Source: Nodosilinea foveolarum (GTDB lineage: Bacteria; Cyanobacteriota; Cyanobacteriia; Phormidesmidales; Phormidesmidaceae). From it: a stretch of DNA of 47,079 nt. The notes under the pieces are model-generated. The model was not told where the DNA came from and searched no databases. It saw only the letters and a program-made list of their open reading frames with translations. A program made the position numbers and the translations under genes. The stretch's first letter is position 1. Each line of letters opens with the position of its first letter. Shown here piece after piece: positions 8,636-18,949 of the stretch. Where the stretch lies: assembly GCA_003242035.1 (NCBI GenBank), contig QBMC01000014.1, positions 1 to 47,079 on the forward strand, in the 5' to 3' direction.

Positions 8636-9037
8636 CTATGCTACGCCCGGTTCAATTTGGCTAAAGGGGACAAAGCATTCTTGCGGCAGCAGCACTGGCT
8701 TGTCGCCGAATACGAGCTTGCCACGACGATTCAGGCGACCAATCGCGACGCCGATAGGCCGCTGCATCACTTCTGGATGCACTTCATAAAAGGTGCGATA
8801 GATCTGGCGAGCAGCTTTAATTAGTTCTGGATCTAGTAACACTGAATCATCTCCAAAGGCGAGTCGGTCGGTTTTTTCAGGCAGCATATTAGGCATTTTG
8901 TTTGGCCTAGCGTCAAGCCCACTTATAGCAGATCTACTGATGTCTACTCTATTAATGTTTGGCTTGTCTATAGTCGGCGGGGCCATTCTTGATGCTGATT
9001 TTACAGCTTCTCTTGCTCTTTCAACGACTCCATTCAT
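8636..9037 (-). CDS. Protein of unknown function, 133 residues
   Basis: I do not recognise this protein. The first 55 or so residues are polar and proline-rich and look disordered. The C-terminal half is more compact and conserved-looking (ELIKAARQIYRTFYEVHP, then RPIGVAIGRLNRRGKLVFG). There is no signal peptide, membrane helix or metal site. It lies alone on the minus strand between leuB and the broken dgkA, about 90 bp upstream of the latter. Codon use and HIP1-type context resemble the neighbours, so it is probably a native cyanobacterial gene. Confidence 0.6.
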   Translation of the reverse strand: MNGVVERAREAVKSASRMAPPTIDKPNINRVDISRSAISGLDARPNKMPNMLPEKTDRLAFGDDSVLLDPELIKAARQIYRTFYEVHPEVMQRPIGVAIGRLNRRGKLVFGDKPVLLPQECFVPFSQIEPGVA

Positions 9038-9132
9038 CAGAAATTGAAACTCCTAAACGACAATCGAAAACTCTAATAGCCTAAAGATAGCTGACAATGC
9101 TCACACAATAGTTTTCATGTACTATCTTTGCG

Positions 9133-10236
9133 CTATTCACTGGCCGCGATCGCCTTCCTCAACACCTCACCCATTTCCTTACATCCCACTGGCGTCATCC
9201 CTTCAGACATAATGTCGCCCGTTCGATAGCCCTGGTCTAGCACGGCTAGCACCGCCTGCTCAATCTTCTCAGCAGCAGCAGGCTGGCCTAAGCCGTAGCG
9301 CAACATCATCGCCGCGCTAAGCACTTGGGCCAGAGGATTGGCCTTGTCCTGTCCCGCAATATCAGGCGCTGACCCATGCACCGGTTCGTATACACCAGGG
9401 CCACTCTCGCCCAGACTGGCAGAGGGTAGCATACCGATACTGCCTGTTAGCATGGCTGCCGCATCCGAAAGAATATCGCCGAATAAATTACCGGTGACAA
9501 TGGTGTCGAACTGTTTGGGGGCGCGCACGAGCTGCATCGCGGCGTTATCTACATATAGATGAGAAAGTTCTACGTCTGAGTAGCTTTGGCTCAGGGTTGT
9601 GATGCGATCGCGCCATAGCTGCGAAACCTCCAGCACATTTGCCTTATCTACAGAGCACAGCCGCCCTCCCCGCTTTTGCGCCGTCTCGAAGGCAACTTTC
9701 CCTATCCGGTCAATCTCGCTGCTGGTGTAGACCATCGTGCTCACCCCGCGCTGCTCGCCGTTCTCCATCTCAAAAATGCCTTTCGGCGAGCCAAAGTAAA
9801 TGCCACCCGTTAGCTCGCGCACCACCATAATATCTACGCCCTCGACCACCTCTGGCTTCAGCGACGAGGCCGCTAGTAGCTGCGGTAAGATAGTCGCGGG
9901 ACGCAAATTGGCGAATAAACCCAATCCCGATCTGAGTCCTAGCAGTCCAGTTTCGGGCCGCTGGGCGCGAGGTAAATTGTCCCATTTGTAGCCGCCGATA
10001 GAGGCTAGCAAAACAGCGTCACTCTGGCGACAAGTTTCTAGCGTTTCGTCTGGCAGCGGCGAACCGGTTGCATCAATTGCCGCTCCGCCGATTAGCGCTT
10101 CGTTGAATTCGAAGGCGATCGCCTGCTGCTCGCCTATCTGCTTTAGGACGGCCACGGCCACAGCCATAATCTCTGGGCCAATCCCGTCTCCAGGCAGTAG
10201 CGTAATGCGATAGGTCTTATTAGTAGGGGCGATCAT
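9133..10236 (-). CDS. leuB: 3-isopropylmalate dehydrogenase
   Basis: LeuB oxidises and decarboxylates 3-isopropylmalate with NAD+ in leucine synthesis. The 367-residue length is standard. The N-terminus [13 protein letters not shown], the substrate loop with the arginines of RPATILP, the stretch [12 protein letters not shown], the metal-binding NLFGDILSD and the cofactor-binding [12 protein letters not shown] are all intact. It is divergent from hisC across a 147-bp gap, so the two amino-acid genes probably share a control region. No leuC, leuD or leuA is next to it. Confidence 0.96.
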   Translation of the reverse strand: MIAPTNKTYRITLLPGDGIGPEIMAVAVAVLKQIGEQQAIAFEFNEALIGGAAIDATGSPLPDETLETCRQSDAVLLASIGGYKWDNLPRAQRPETGLLGLRSGLGLFANLRPATILPQLLAASSLKPEVVEGVDIMVVRELTGGIYFGSPKGIFEMENGEQRGVSTMVYTSSEIDRIGKVAFETAQKRGGRLCSVDKANVLEVSQLWRDRITTLSQSYSDVELSHLYVDNAAMQLVRAPKQFDTIVTGNLFGDILSDAAAMLTGSIGMLPSASLGESGPGVYEPVHGSAPDIAGQDKANPLAQVLSAAMMLRYGLGQPAAAEKIEQAVLAVLDQGYRTGDIMSEGMTPVGCKEMGEVLRKAIAASE

Positions 10237-10383
10237 GGTCGAACCAAGCTTGCGAGACAGAAGCCATAGTACCTGATGCTGAGCGTGTAAAATGCTGGGC
10301 GTGTAAAATACTATGCGTACTAAGTCGTAGGCGGTTCCTACGCAGTTCTTTTTTAGCTCTTTGGAGTAGGAAACCCCACCGGT

Positions 10384-11556
10384 ATGACCTTTTTGCGTGA
10401 CGATTTGACTCAGCTAGCGGCATACAAGTCTCCGCATCCCACCGACTCAGATGGCGAAGCAGACAGGGTTCAGCCAGTACTAGACGGCCTAGACACCAAC
10501 GAAAGCCCGCTCGACCTACCTGAAGATCTCAAGGCAGACTTAGCAGAAGCCTATTGTCATCAAATTTCGGCCAACCGTTATCCCAATGGCGATCACCAGG
10601 CGTTGAAACAGGCCATTGTTGACTACGCCCTGCGGTCGGGAAAAATCGCCCCTGAGATAATCAGCCCTGAGAATGTAACATTGGGCAACGGCTCAGATGA
10701 GCTGATTCGCTCTGTGCTGATGGCGACCTGTCTGGGTAACCACGGCTCCATTTTGGTCAGCGAACCGACGTTCTCGATGTACGGCATTTTGGCCAATACG
10801 CTCGGCGTCAAGGTTTGCCGACTGCAACGTCAAGACAATTTTGAGGCAGATACCGCCGCTGCTCAATCGGCTATAGAATCGCTAGGAACCGCTGATGTGC
10901 CTCCCGTACGAGCTGTCTTTATGGTGCATCCCAACTCGCCGACGGGCAACGCGCTAACGCAGCGAGAACTCGACTGGCTAAAGCAGCTCTCGACCGATGT
11001 TTTGGTAGTAGTAGATGAGGCTTATTTTGAGTTCAGCGGTCATACAACGCTGTCGGATGCCTTGAGCCGACCCAACTGGCTAGTGCTTAGAACGTTCTCA
11101 AAAGCGTTTCGACTGGCGGCTCATCGGGTTGGCTACGGCATTGCGCATCCTGCGATTATTTCAGCGTTAGAGAAGCTGCGGTTGCCCTACAACCTGCCTA
11201 GTTTTTCTCAGGCAGCGGCGCTAACGGCACTGGCTCATAGCGATCGCCTCCTCACTCAAATTCCCACGCTTATTAGCGAACGCGATCGCCTATCGCAAGT
11301 TCTATCAGAGCATCCCTATTTACAGGTGTGGCCCAGCGATAGCAACTTTATTTATGTGCGGTTGAGCGATCGCGGTCAAGCAGCGCTAGAAGTGACTAAG
11401 CAAGCCGACGGTCTGGTAAAAATGTTTGAGCAGTTGCGAGCGAGCGGTACGCTAATTCGACACACTGGCGGCGGACTGCGCATTAGCATCGGCACCGCTG
11501 CTGAAAATAGAAGAACGCTAGCCAACTTACAGCAGGTCTTAGGCAGCAAGCCGTAG
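10384..11556 (+). CDS. hisC: Histidinol-phosphate aminotransferase
   Basis: A fold-type I PLP enzyme that converts imidazole acetol phosphate to histidinol phosphate, and often also acts on aromatic amino acids. Visible features are DTNESP near residue 38, the NGSDELI cofactor stretch at about 102, HPNSPTGN at 182, DEAYFEF at 211 and the Schiff-base lysine K240 in [10 protein letters not shown]. The C-terminal arginine stretch GGGLRISIG contacts the substrate. The length of 390 residues is slightly above the bacterial norm because of a longer N-terminal segment. Monocistronic, divergent from leuB. Confidence 0.93.
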   Translation: MTFLRDDLTQLAAYKSPHPTDSDGEADRVQPVLDGLDTNESPLDLPEDLKADLAEAYCHQISANRYPNGDHQALKQAIVDYALRSGKIAPEIISPENVTLGNGSDELIRSVLMATCLGNHGSILVSEPTFSMYGILANTLGVKVCRLQRQDNFEADTAAAQSAIESLGTADVPPVRAVFMVHPNSPTGNALTQRELDWLKQLSTDVLVVVDEAYFEFSGHTTLSDALSRPNWLVLRTFSKAFRLAAHRVGYGIAHPAIISALEKLRLPYNLPSFSQAAALTALAHSDRLLTQIPTLISERDRLSQVLSEHPYLQVWPSDSNFIYVRLSDRGQAALEVTKQADGLVKMFEQLRASGTLIRHTGGGLRISIGTAAENRRTLANLQQVLGSKP

Positions 11557-11609
11557 GATATCTACGAGGTACTCGCTACCCAACCTAAGGATCTACCAAA
11601 CCTGAGAAC

Positions 11610-12344
11610 CTACCAGACGAATCCAGATCGTACGCGCCGAATCGTTCTGGGCAACACGCCGACTAGCAGCGCAAAAGCCTGATCGGGCACTAAATCTACG
11701 GTGGCCTGATCGAAGTAGGTCTTGAACTGCTCTAGAATCATTCGCGCCCTATCGTCTGGGCGAGGCTGGTCGGTAAAGTTTTGAGTGAGCCGAATCCACT
11801 GAAGCCGAATCTTGATTGCGTTCTGATGGGCTTCATGAGAATCGGGACTGAGCAGCGACAGATTGCCGATAGGAATAACGCCCACAATACCTTCTGAATC
11901 TAAATCGCCCCCCACAGCAGCCCCTGGCCCAGCGAATTCAGCGTGGAATTCTCTGAGCACGATTAAGCCATTACGGCGACGGCTGTTGACAACCCAAAGC
12001 TGGCCGCTTTCTAGCTTTTCAACCACTTCATCAACTTTCAAATCTTGATTCACTGATTCGCCGAAAAACTTCCAGTGGCTTCGTGAGCCTGAGTGTACCG
12101 CTTTAGGAGCACATCCTTCTAACGGTTCTATTGCGGTGACTAGCTTTTTTACTGCCTTTTCTGTAGCCGCCTTTTCTGCTGTAGCCTCTCCTGATTGTAT
12201 ACCGGCACTGATACGATCAAAACGACCAGATAGTTCACAATGTATGGACGAGCCAGCCGTCTGCGCAACTTTCCCGACAGGAAGCTTAGAGGGTATAGGG
12301 ACTATAGAATTAGTAGCAGACTGAAGATCCATTGACTGGAGCAT
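11610..12344 (-). CDS. Protein of unknown function, 244 residues
   Basis: Not recognised. Residues 1-75 are low-complexity with an alanine/lysine/glutamate run (EKAATEKAVKK). The middle part contains WVVNSRRRNGLIVLREF, suggesting a small beta-rich domain, and the C-terminal part is helical (DDRARMILEQFKTYFDQ) ending in VLPRTIRRVRSGFVW. There is no signal peptide or membrane helix. Convergent with hisC (53 bp apart). Possibly a cyanobacterium-specific gene. The start is supported by an AAGGGG sequence upstream, and a second in-frame ATG four codons later is an alternative. Confidence 0.6.
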   Translation of the reverse strand: MLQSMDLQSATNSIVPIPSKLPVGKVAQTAGSSIHCELSGRFDRISAGIQSGEATAEKAATEKAVKKLVTAIEPLEGCAPKAVHSGSRSHWKFFGESVNQDLKVDEVVEKLESGQLWVVNSRRRNGLIVLREFHAEFAGPGAAVGGDLDSEGIVGVIPIGNLSLLSPDSHEAHQNAIKIRLQWIRLTQNFTDQPRPDDRARMILEQFKTYFDQATVDLVPDQAFALLVGVLPRTIRRVRSGFVW

Positions 12345-12597
12345 TCGTCTTGCGCCCCTTGGAGATAACGACAGGTAACCCCTCCTAATGTGATACGAAT
12401 TCTCGCCATAGAACCAAAGAACAAATACTTTTTATTCATTCTTTATAGAAATCTACGCAGTCCTTTACAGGCAGAACATAAAGCTCTGAGAAGGAAGCTA
12501 CCTGGACTCAGTAAATTTATTGAGTTTAGCTTGTAATTTTTTCAGCACATCACTCAACGTATCATCTCAGCTATCAGCCCAATCGAGACAAGACTCA

Positions 12598-12702
12598 ATG
12601 GCTGACAAATCGCTGATTTGGATATCAATACTAGTTGGCATTAGCGGAATGCAGCTTTATCTTTTCTTAAGAATGCTCTTGAAGACACCCTTTACTGATT
12701 GA
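12598..12702 (+). CDS. Possible 34-residue single-membrane-helix protein
   Basis: An ATG at 12598 opens 34 codons: MADKSLIWISILVG then a hydrophobic helix to about residue 28 and a short polar tail. The size and shape match the many small one-helix proteins of cyanobacterial thylakoid complexes, but it matches none that I know. The ORF can be extended upstream to a TTG at 12520. There is no convincing ribosome-binding site, and the stop overlaps the end of the convergent GNAT gene. The rest of the 346-bp gap (12345-12691) shows nothing else to me. Confidence 0.25.
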   Translation: MADKSLIWISILVGISGMQLYLFLRMLLKTPFTD

Positions 12703-13426
12703 CTTCGCCTTGTAGACGCTTTGATAGCAATAGCCGTTCAGGGCGAAGCCCTAGTCCTGCCAGTATTGGGTTACTGACTTCGCAAGGCTGATAACCGGCT
12801 TGCGTATAGAGCGATCGCGCCGCCTGATTGTCTGCCATAACATGTAGATAAACGCGATCAAATCCCCACTGTAGGGCAACGCTTTCGCAGGTGTGCAGGA
12901 GCTGCTTTGCCGCGCCCTGACGCCGATAGGTCGAGTCTATCGCTAGGTTTGATAAGTAGGCCCTTCTGGGTGGAAAAAAACGCCAGGTTTCGCAAGGGCG
13001 CTGAGAAATTTCGATGGTGCCAATAACAGTGCCAGCAGACAGCTTTTTGGAGGCCGTAGAATTGACTTTGGCCGCGACTAAACAAGCATATTGGCTGGAG
13101 TGTGTCTTTAGCCGAGTCCTGATATCTTCTCGGATGCCGATGCGCATTAGCCAATAAAACCAGTGGGTAGCCTCGACTTGGGGATAAAAACTGCTGAGTA
13201 ACACAGCAATCATTTGGGGCAAGTCTTCTATGCGGGCGGCCCGGACGCGAATCGGGGCTGACTTTTCTTCAGGCGATCGCTCCGATAACCGCTCTAATGA
13301 CTGATCTGATACCCATTCTGTAGATTGTGCAGCGCAGGAAAACAAAGACGGCTGACCAGAAGGCTTTGAGACGCTGACAACAACAGGTTTTAAAGGCAGC
13401 GTCGGCTCACCGTTAGTCGCGGACAT
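12692..13426 (-). CDS. GNAT-family N-acetyltransferase
   Basis: The GNAT fold occupies residues 60-240. The acetyl-CoA pyrophosphate-binding loop is YRRQGAAKQLL (the R/Q-x-x-G-x-A form), preceded by YLSNLAIDSTYR (beta-4) and followed by VYLHVMADNQAARSLYTQAGY, the classic beta-5/alpha-4 region of RimI-like enzymes. The first 55 residues are a polar, serine-rich extension without homology to the fold. The substrate (protein N-terminus, amine or antibiotic) cannot be predicted. Divergent from the cyclase gene across a 190-bp gap. Confidence 0.85.
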   Translation of the reverse strand: MSATNGEPTLPLKPVVVSVSKPSGQPSLFSCAAQSTEWVSDQSLERLSERSPEEKSAPIRVRAARIEDLPQMIAVLLSSFYPQVEATHWFYWLMRIGIREDIRTRLKTHSSQYACLVAAKVNSTASKKLSAGTVIGTIEISQRPCETWRFFPPRRAYLSNLAIDSTYRRQGAAKQLLHTCESVALQWGFDRVYLHVMADNQAARSLYTQAGYQPCEVSNPILAGLGLRPERLLLSKRLQGEVNQ

Positions 13427-13616
13427 AGTAAAAACTCAAAGCGGTTGGGAACTTTATGTAGGACGTTATACGCGGGCACCTCAGTCTGTATGAAGGGGCG
13501 ATCGCAAACGAATAAATGCCTTTGACAGTGAGGCTTTTGCACTTTAAATGCTAGCTCTTCACCTATCAGCCCTGGCGCCCCAACATGACATTTTCGGCCT
13601 AATGAGAGATTGATGC

Positions 13617-16600
13617 ATGGCAGTTAGAGAGCTTAGCCGACAGACAAAGGCATTCAAGCATAAAATCTTGGTGGTAGATGACGAACCCGACAATTTAGAT
13701 CTGCTCTACCGAACATTCTACCGAGATTTTAAGGTGATCAAGGCTCAAAGTGGCCAAGATGCTTTGGAAACGATGGCTGAGCAAGAAGATATTGCCGTCA
13801 TTATTTCTGATCAGCGAATGCCCGGTATGAGTGGGACAGAGCTGCTGCGGCTGACCGCTGATCGCTATCCTAACTCTATTCGCATCATGCTTACGGGCTA
13901 TACCGACGTAGAGGATTTGGTTGAGGCGATCAATACCGGCAAGGTTTTTAAGTATGTCACAAAGCCCTGGGAAGAGGACGACTTACGCACGGTAGTAAAT
14001 CAGGCGGTGGATACCCACAGCATATTGCAATCGCGGACGCAGGAGCTAAACCGAGCCGTTCGACAAGAAACCCTGCTGAATGCGATTACGAATACGATTC
14101 GCAGTGCGCAAACGTCTCAAGAGATGCTGAAGACCATCGTGGAAACGTTAGGTCATGCGTTTGAGCTGGACTACGGCATTGTGAAGCCGATTGTGGATGG
14201 CTCATTGGGAACGACCTCTTTTGAGTATTTGGGAACGGGATTGTCAGATGAGGTGCGATCGCCCGAAAACCGTTCGCAAACGCTCTCTTTACTGAACGAA
14301 ACCGTCTGGCCAACGGCGCTAACCCAGCACCTAGAAACCTTCGACGAAGTGATGACCGCTACGCCCACGGAAGCCAGCATTTCGGCTTACCAGCAGCTAA
14401 ATATTCAAACGAGCTTGCTCATTCCACTGAGCTGTAAGCAAGATGTACTGGCCGTGCTAGCTTTGCATAAATGCACGAACCACAAACCCTGGCAAGAGAG
14501 CGAGATTAAGCTCTTAACCACTTTGGCCGATCAAGCGGCGCTTGCCCTTTCTCAAACCTGGACTTACGAGCAGGTACAGGCCCTAGCCCAAAGAGAAGTG
14601 TTGATCAATACGATTACGCAAGCCCTACATGCTAGCTTAGAACCGGCGGAAATTTTCGCGGCGATCACTCAAAAGCTGGGTCAGGCGCTACAGGCCGATA
14701 GCTGTACGCTGTCGCTATGGACAGACACGCATTCGCAGTGCGTTGGTCGCTACGACGCCAGCGTAGAGTCGATGCCGACGCTGCCTGAAGCGGATATTGT
14801 GATCGACAGCGACGATATTCTTAGCAAACTGCTGTTTACGGCTGCGCCGGTAGTGGTGAGTACGCCAGGAGAAGCTGAAGCGGCTATGGCTAGCGAGAAA
14901 GCGTTACTAGCAGTACCCTTGTTGGCAGACTCTAGAATTACGGGCTGCATCATTTTACAGCAGTTGCATAGCGATCGCCAGTGGCAAATCGAGGAAGTGA
15001 ACCTGGCTCAAGCAGTAGCTAATCAGGCCGCCGTTGCGGTACAGCAAGCCAATCTGTACCAGCAAACGCGCCAGCAAGCAGAGCAGTTATTAGAGCTAGA
15101 CCAGCAGAAAAACGCCTTCTTTCAGAATATCTCGCACGAATTTAGAACGCCGCTAACGCTCACCATTGGCCCCTTAGAATCGGCGGTAGAGCGCAACGAA
15201 GGGCTGGATGCTGAGCAGTGTGTAATTGCCCTCCGAAATTCTCGGCGCTTACTCCGACTGGTGAATCAGCTACTGGACTTGCAGCGACTAGATGCGGGCA
15301 AAATGCAGCCCACCTTTCGCCCGTGCAATCTGGCCCAGTTTGCCACCGAAGTGGTCGAGGCATTCCAAACTTATTGCGAGCGTAAAGAGATTGCGCTGCG
15401 CACTGAAATTGCCGCCTGCCCAAACGTCTATTTAGACTTGGAAAAATTCGATAAAGTCCTTTACAACCTGCTGTCTAACGCTATGAAATTTACCCCGGCG
15501 GGTAAGTCGATTACGGTGCGCCTGAATCAGGTGAATGGTATGGCTAGGCTACAAGTGCAGGACGAAGGTATCGGCATTCGTGATGATCAAATACCTCATT
15601 TATTCGAGCGGTTTCGGCAGGCGGATGGATCGGCAAATCGACATTATGAAGGAACTGGGTTGGGGCTTTCGTTGGTAAAGGAGCTGACAGATTTGCACGG
15701 CGGCGACATCTCGGTGGAATCGGTTTACGGTGAAGGTACGACCTTTATGATTGAGCTACCGTTGGGGGCGGATCATTTGCCTGCTGAACAGGTAGTAGAG
15801 CAGGAACTGACGGCGCAAAAAGGTCGAGCGGCGGTGGAACTCTCTGATATTGAGACGGCGAGTGCTTCTGATAAAACGGTGATGTTGCCGCCTGAAGTGG
15901 AGGGGGCGACGGCTGAGCGAACGTCGTTTGAAGGCGCTCAAATATTGGTGGTAGATGACAATCCAGATTTGCGGGGCTATGTGTCTAGCGTGTTGCAGCG
16001 TCAGGGCTATCAGGTGCGGACGGCTGAGCAGGGCGCGGCGGGCTTGGAAATGGCGATGACTTATAAGCCCAATTTAATTATCACGGACTTGATGATGCCG
16101 GGTGTTAACGGGTTGGAGATGATTGAGCGGATTCGTAAGGATATGGATTTGCGAGGGACGCCCATCGTATTGCTAACGGCGAAGGTGGATAACGAAACGC
16201 GGCTAGAAGGGGTAGAGCAGGGCGCGGATGCTTATTTGTCTAAGCCGTTTAATGATCGCGAGCTGCTAGCGGAAGTGCGTAATTTGCTGGCGCTAAAGGA
16301 GAATGAGCAGAAGGTGGCGCAGCTCAATCAGTATTTGACTGAGTCGGTATTGCAACGATTTTTGCCGCCGTCTTTGGTGCAAAAAGCCAGTAAGGGCAAT
16401 CTTCAGCTCGATTTACGGCCTGAGCCTCGTTTGGTGACGATTTTGTTTAGTGACATTGTGGGCTTTACACAGCTTAGTAATACGTTGCGATCGCGCCGAA
16501 TAGCCGAATTGCTCAACGAATACTTAGAAACGATGACCCATGCCATCTTTAACAACGGGGGCACGGTGGATAAGTTTATGGGGGACGCGGTGCTGGCGCT

Positions 16601-16985
16601 GTTTGGTGCGCCTGAAGAGATGAGTCCGAATGAGCAGGTGAAAAGAGCGATCGCTGCTGCCCGCCAAATGTATAGCGATCTAGATATGCTCAATCAGCGG
16701 TGGGCAAAGCAGGGCATTGGCCCAGTGCAGTTTCGCTGCGGCATTCATCAGGGGACGGCAGTGGTGGGCATGTTTGGGAGCGCCGAGCGGTCTGACTATA
16801 CGGCGATTGGGCCAAGCGTGAATATTGCGGCTCGCATCCAAGAAGCGGCGACGGCTGAGACTATTCTGGTTTCTGCGGCGGTGGCGGACTATTTGGATGA
16901 GCAAGAAATCGTTAAGTTCGAGCCGCTGAAGCTGAAGGGTATTGACGAGACGGTATTGACCTTTGGCGTGAAGACTCGTTTGTAA
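13617..16985 (+). CDS. cyaC: CyaC-type adenylate cyclase with embedded phosphorelay
   Basis: Domain order: receiver 1 (about 14-135; D21, D22, phospho-acceptor D65, K116), GAF (150-310), GAF (325-480), HisKA with H507 in SHEFRTP, HATPase (about 600-725), receiver 2 (775-890; acceptor D824), and a class III nucleotide cyclase (930-1122) with metal-binding D946 and D990 and the purine-contacting K986. This is the layout described for Anabaena and Spirulina CyaC (receiver, GAF, kinase, receiver, cyclase), at about the same length, with one apparent extra GAF domain. By analogy, autophosphorylation at H507 and relay to D824 would control cAMP formation. Every catalytic residue I can check is present. 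Soluble; no membrane helices. Monocistronic or followed by the TonB-like gene 81 bp downstream. Confidence 0.9.
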   Translation: MAVRELSRQTKAFKHKILVVDDEPDNLDLLYRTFYRDFKVIKAQSGQDALETMAEQEDIAVIISDQRMPGMSGTELLRLTADRYPNSIRIMLTGYTDVEDLVEAINTGKVFKYVTKPWEEDDLRTVVNQAVDTHSILQSRTQELNRAVRQETLLNAITNTIRSAQTSQEMLKTIVETLGHAFELDYGIVKPIVDGSLGTTSFEYLGTGLSDEVRSPENRSQTLSLLNETVWPTALTQHLETFDEVMTATPTEASISAYQQLNIQTSLLIPLSCKQDVLAVLALHKCTNHKPWQESEIKLLTTLADQAALALSQTWTYEQVQALAQREVLINTITQALHASLEPAEIFAAITQKLGQALQADSCTLSLWTDTHSQCVGRYDASVESMPTLPEADIVIDSDDILSKLLFTAAPVVVSTPGEAEAAMASEKALLAVPLLADSRITGCIILQQLHSDRQWQIEEVNLAQAVANQAAVAVQQANLYQQTRQQAEQLLELDQQKNAFFQNISHEFRTPLTLTIGPLESAVERNEGLDAEQCVIALRNSRRLLRLVNQLLDLQRLDAGKMQPTFRPCNLAQFATEVVEAFQTYCERKEIALRTEIAACPNVYLDLEKFDKVLYNLLSNAMKFTPAGKSITVRLNQVNGMARLQVQDEGIGIRDDQIPHLFERFRQADGSANRHYEGTGLGLSLVKELTDLHGGDISVESVYGEGTTFMIELPLGADHLPAEQVVEQELTAQKGRAAVELSDIETASASDKTVMLPPEVEGATAERTSFEGAQILVVDDNPDLRGYVSSVLQRQGYQVRTAEQGAAGLEMAMTYKPNLIITDLMMPGVNGLEMIERIRKDMDLRGTPIVLLTAKVDNETRLEGVEQGADAYLSKPFNDRELLAEVRNLLALKENEQKVAQLNQYLTESVLQRFLPPSLVQKASKGNLQLDLRPEPRLVTILFSDIVGFTQLSNTLRSRRIAELLNEYLETMTHAIFNNGGTVDKFMGDAVLALFGAPEEMSPNEQVKRAIAAARQMYSDLDMLNQRWAKQGIGPVQFRCGIHQGTAVVGMFGSAERSDYTAIGPSVNIAARIQEAATAETILVSAAVADYLDEQEIVKFEPLKLKGIDETVLTFGVKTRL

Positions 16986-17066
16986 TCGCTTTCGTGCTGA
17001 TGCAGTGGGTTTGTTTTGAGTGCTAGCTTGTTAAAGCATGATCGCTAAGCATCCGAAACAAACCGC

Positions 17067-18035
17067 ATGGTTTTACCACTTCAAACCTGGCAGCATCAAG
17101 ATCCTAAAGGGCTGTGGCCAGCATTAGGGGGACTGACTGTATTGGCGCATATTGGCGTGATTGGGATGAGTGTGCCTTATCTGCTCTCTTTGCGGGAGGC
17201 TAGTGAACAGAACGCAGCGATCGCGATTCCAATCGAACTGAGCGTTGAGCCATCAGCGGATTCAGCCCCGGCAGAAACCCTTGCCATAGAGAATAATCAG
17301 CCTGCTGTTCAGGATAGTCAGGCAGTGGGGGAGTCGGCGATCGCTTCAAACCAGGAAACGGGTTCTTCAGCGCGATCGCACACATCTAAATCGCCCCCCG
17401 TTGAATCGTCTTCGACACCTGAAAAAATATCCGAGCAACCAAATAGTACCGCTGATCTTCAAGAAAAACCCGCTGAGAGTGAAGGGGATAAGGCTATTGA
17501 GGATTCTGGGACACCCGAGACACCTGAAACGCCCGAACCTGAAGCGCCCGAACCTGAAGCGCCCGAAGCCTCGTCTCAGCCTCCAGATAACTCGCCAGGA
17601 GACTCACCGCAAACGGTGAATGGCAGTCCTCTTCCACCGCCCCCAGACAATAGCCAAGTTGGTCAGTCGCTGCAAATGAGAGCGGTTGGTTCGCCAGACT
17701 ATGATCCTGTGGAAGATTTTGAAACTGCACCGCCTGAGCTAATTGATCTGGAGTATGTAGGGCTACTGCGCCCTGAGGAAGAGGGTTGCGGAGTGGTCAG
17801 CGCCTTAGCAGCTCAGTCTATTTTGACTTATCGAATAGCGGTTAGCGCAGACGGCACTATTTACGGCGCAAGCCTGCTGTCTGGCCAAGCCATAGCACCA
17901 GAGTCTGCGGATGCTGAAGCGGTGGCTTGCCTGATACAGAAGACGGGCATCAGGTTTAGCCGCCCAAATTCTAGTGAGGGTGCTAAGCCCATAGATGACA
18001 GTTTGCTGATGACGTTTGAGCTGAGCGAGCAGTAA
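17067..18035 (+). CDS. TonB-like protein with proline/glutamate-rich linker
   Basis: The 322-residue protein has one N-terminal membrane helix (about 22-42), a long linker rich in Pro, Glu and Ser with tandem EPEAP units (about 150-168), and a C-terminal globular domain of about 90 residues (from GCGVVSALAAQ) in the position of a TonB C-terminal domain. The arrangement is that of an energy-transducing protein that spans the periplasm. No exbB, exbD or TonB-dependent receptor is adjacent, and the C-terminal domain is divergent, so a general envelope-linker protein is the alternative. It starts 81 bp after the cyclase gene on the same strand. Confidence 0.6.
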   Translation: MVLPLQTWQHQDPKGLWPALGGLTVLAHIGVIGMSVPYLLSLREASEQNAAIAIPIELSVEPSADSAPAETLAIENNQPAVQDSQAVGESAIASNQETGSSARSHTSKSPPVESSSTPEKISEQPNSTADLQEKPAESEGDKAIEDSGTPETPETPEPEAPEPEAPEASSQPPDNSPGDSPQTVNGSPLPPPPDNSQVGQSLQMRAVGSPDYDPVEDFETAPPELIDLEYVGLLRPEEEGCGVVSALAAQSILTYRIAVSADGTIYGASLLSGQAIAPESADAEAVACLIQKTGIRFSRPNSSEGAKPIDDSLLMTFELSEQ

Positions 18036-18149
18036 GTTATGGTTTGGGCGATCGCTCACCTATAAACGGAATGCCTCACTGTGCGCCGCTAGAGTGCAAA
18101 CATCAAATCGTGTTATTGTATTCGAGCTAATATATAGTTAACTACTTTT

Positions 18150-18220
18150 GCGGGTGTAGTTTAGTGGTAAAACCCTAGCCTTCCAAGCTAATGATGGGGG
18201 TTCGATTCCCCCCACCCGCT
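18150..18220 (+). tRNA. trnG: tRNA-Gly (anticodon TCC)
   Basis: Seven-base acceptor stem GCGGGTG/CACCCGC, a D arm, an anticodon loop CTTCCAA giving TCC, and a T arm with GTTCGATTC are all present in 71 bases. The 3' CCA is not encoded. The variable region is short, as expected for a class I tRNA. Confidence 0.95.
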
Positions 18221-18294
18221 TCACTGTTACAAAATAGACAGCCCAGCAGAGCCAACATGAACTGACTCTGCTGTAAGTTCATCTAAAGATAACG

Positions 18295-18669
18295 CTATAC
18301 GACCGCTGGCTCTTTAACGGCTACGGACTGTTTACGCGTTGGACGCTTACGATCGCGCGCCCTCACCCCACCTGCCATCTCATACTCACTGCTATCTTTA
18401 TCGTAGCGAATCGCCACATTTGCCAGCATCTTGCCAGAAAACTTTGAGAGCGCCCTTTCCGACTCCTCGAAGGCGTTATAAGCCTCATCCACCTTAGAAA
18501 GCAGCGTATTGTAAGCATCCAAATCGGCGCTGACCTGGTCAATCTGTTTAGAAAAAGCCGCATTAGAAAAGCCACTGCCAAAATCAAGCTTCGGGTCAAT
18601 CGATCTCATTCCCGAAAGCCGCTTTGTCGCATGGGGCAGTACGGTAGATTTCTTTTTTGGTCTAGACAT
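18295..18669 (-). CDS. Conserved cyanobacterial protein of unknown function
   Basis: I start the gene at the ATG at 18669 (MSRPKKKST) because AAGGAGATCACT directly upstream is a strong ribosome-binding site; the frame is open for 17 further codons. The 124-residue product has a basic N-terminus, a central helical, probably coiled-coil segment (about 45-95), then YDKDSSEYEMAGGVRARDRKRP, a stretch I believe is conserved among cyanobacterial homologues. No membrane helix or catalytic motif is visible. It lies alone between the two tRNA genes. Confidence 0.75.
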   Translation of the reverse strand: MSRPKKKSTVLPHATKRLSGMRSIDPKLDFGSGFSNAAFSKQIDQVSADLDAYNTLLSKVDEAYNAFEESERALSKFSGKMLANVAIRYDKDSSEYEMAGGVRARDRKRPTRKQSVAVKEPAVV

Positions 18670-18779
18670 AGTGATCTCCTTAAAGATATATAAACGGTCG
18701 TAGGTGAAGACCTTGGCCAACTTAGGGCGTAGGGTGTCTTCGCTACGGTTAAAGTGCCCGCCAAAAAAGACAAATATTA

Positions 18780-18795
18780 CACGGATTACTCCGTG
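18780..18795. other. Small perfect hairpin CACGGA/TCCGTG
   Basis: A six-base-pair stem with a four-base loop (TTAC) lies upstream of the 124-residue gene on the minus strand. It is not followed by a T run on either strand, so it is not an obvious terminator. It could be an operator or chance. Confidence 0.3.
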
Positions 18796-18949
18796 CAGTT
18801 ACGCATTTTTGAGCAGAGAGGCGATCGCCCTCCCCTCCACTAACGTAAACCTACGGATCAACTACCCATAATTGCAACCAAGCAACAGCTTTTGCCAGAT
18901 CGTTCGCCTGATATTGCGAATCGTCTACAGGTTTAGGCAGCTCAAGGCG

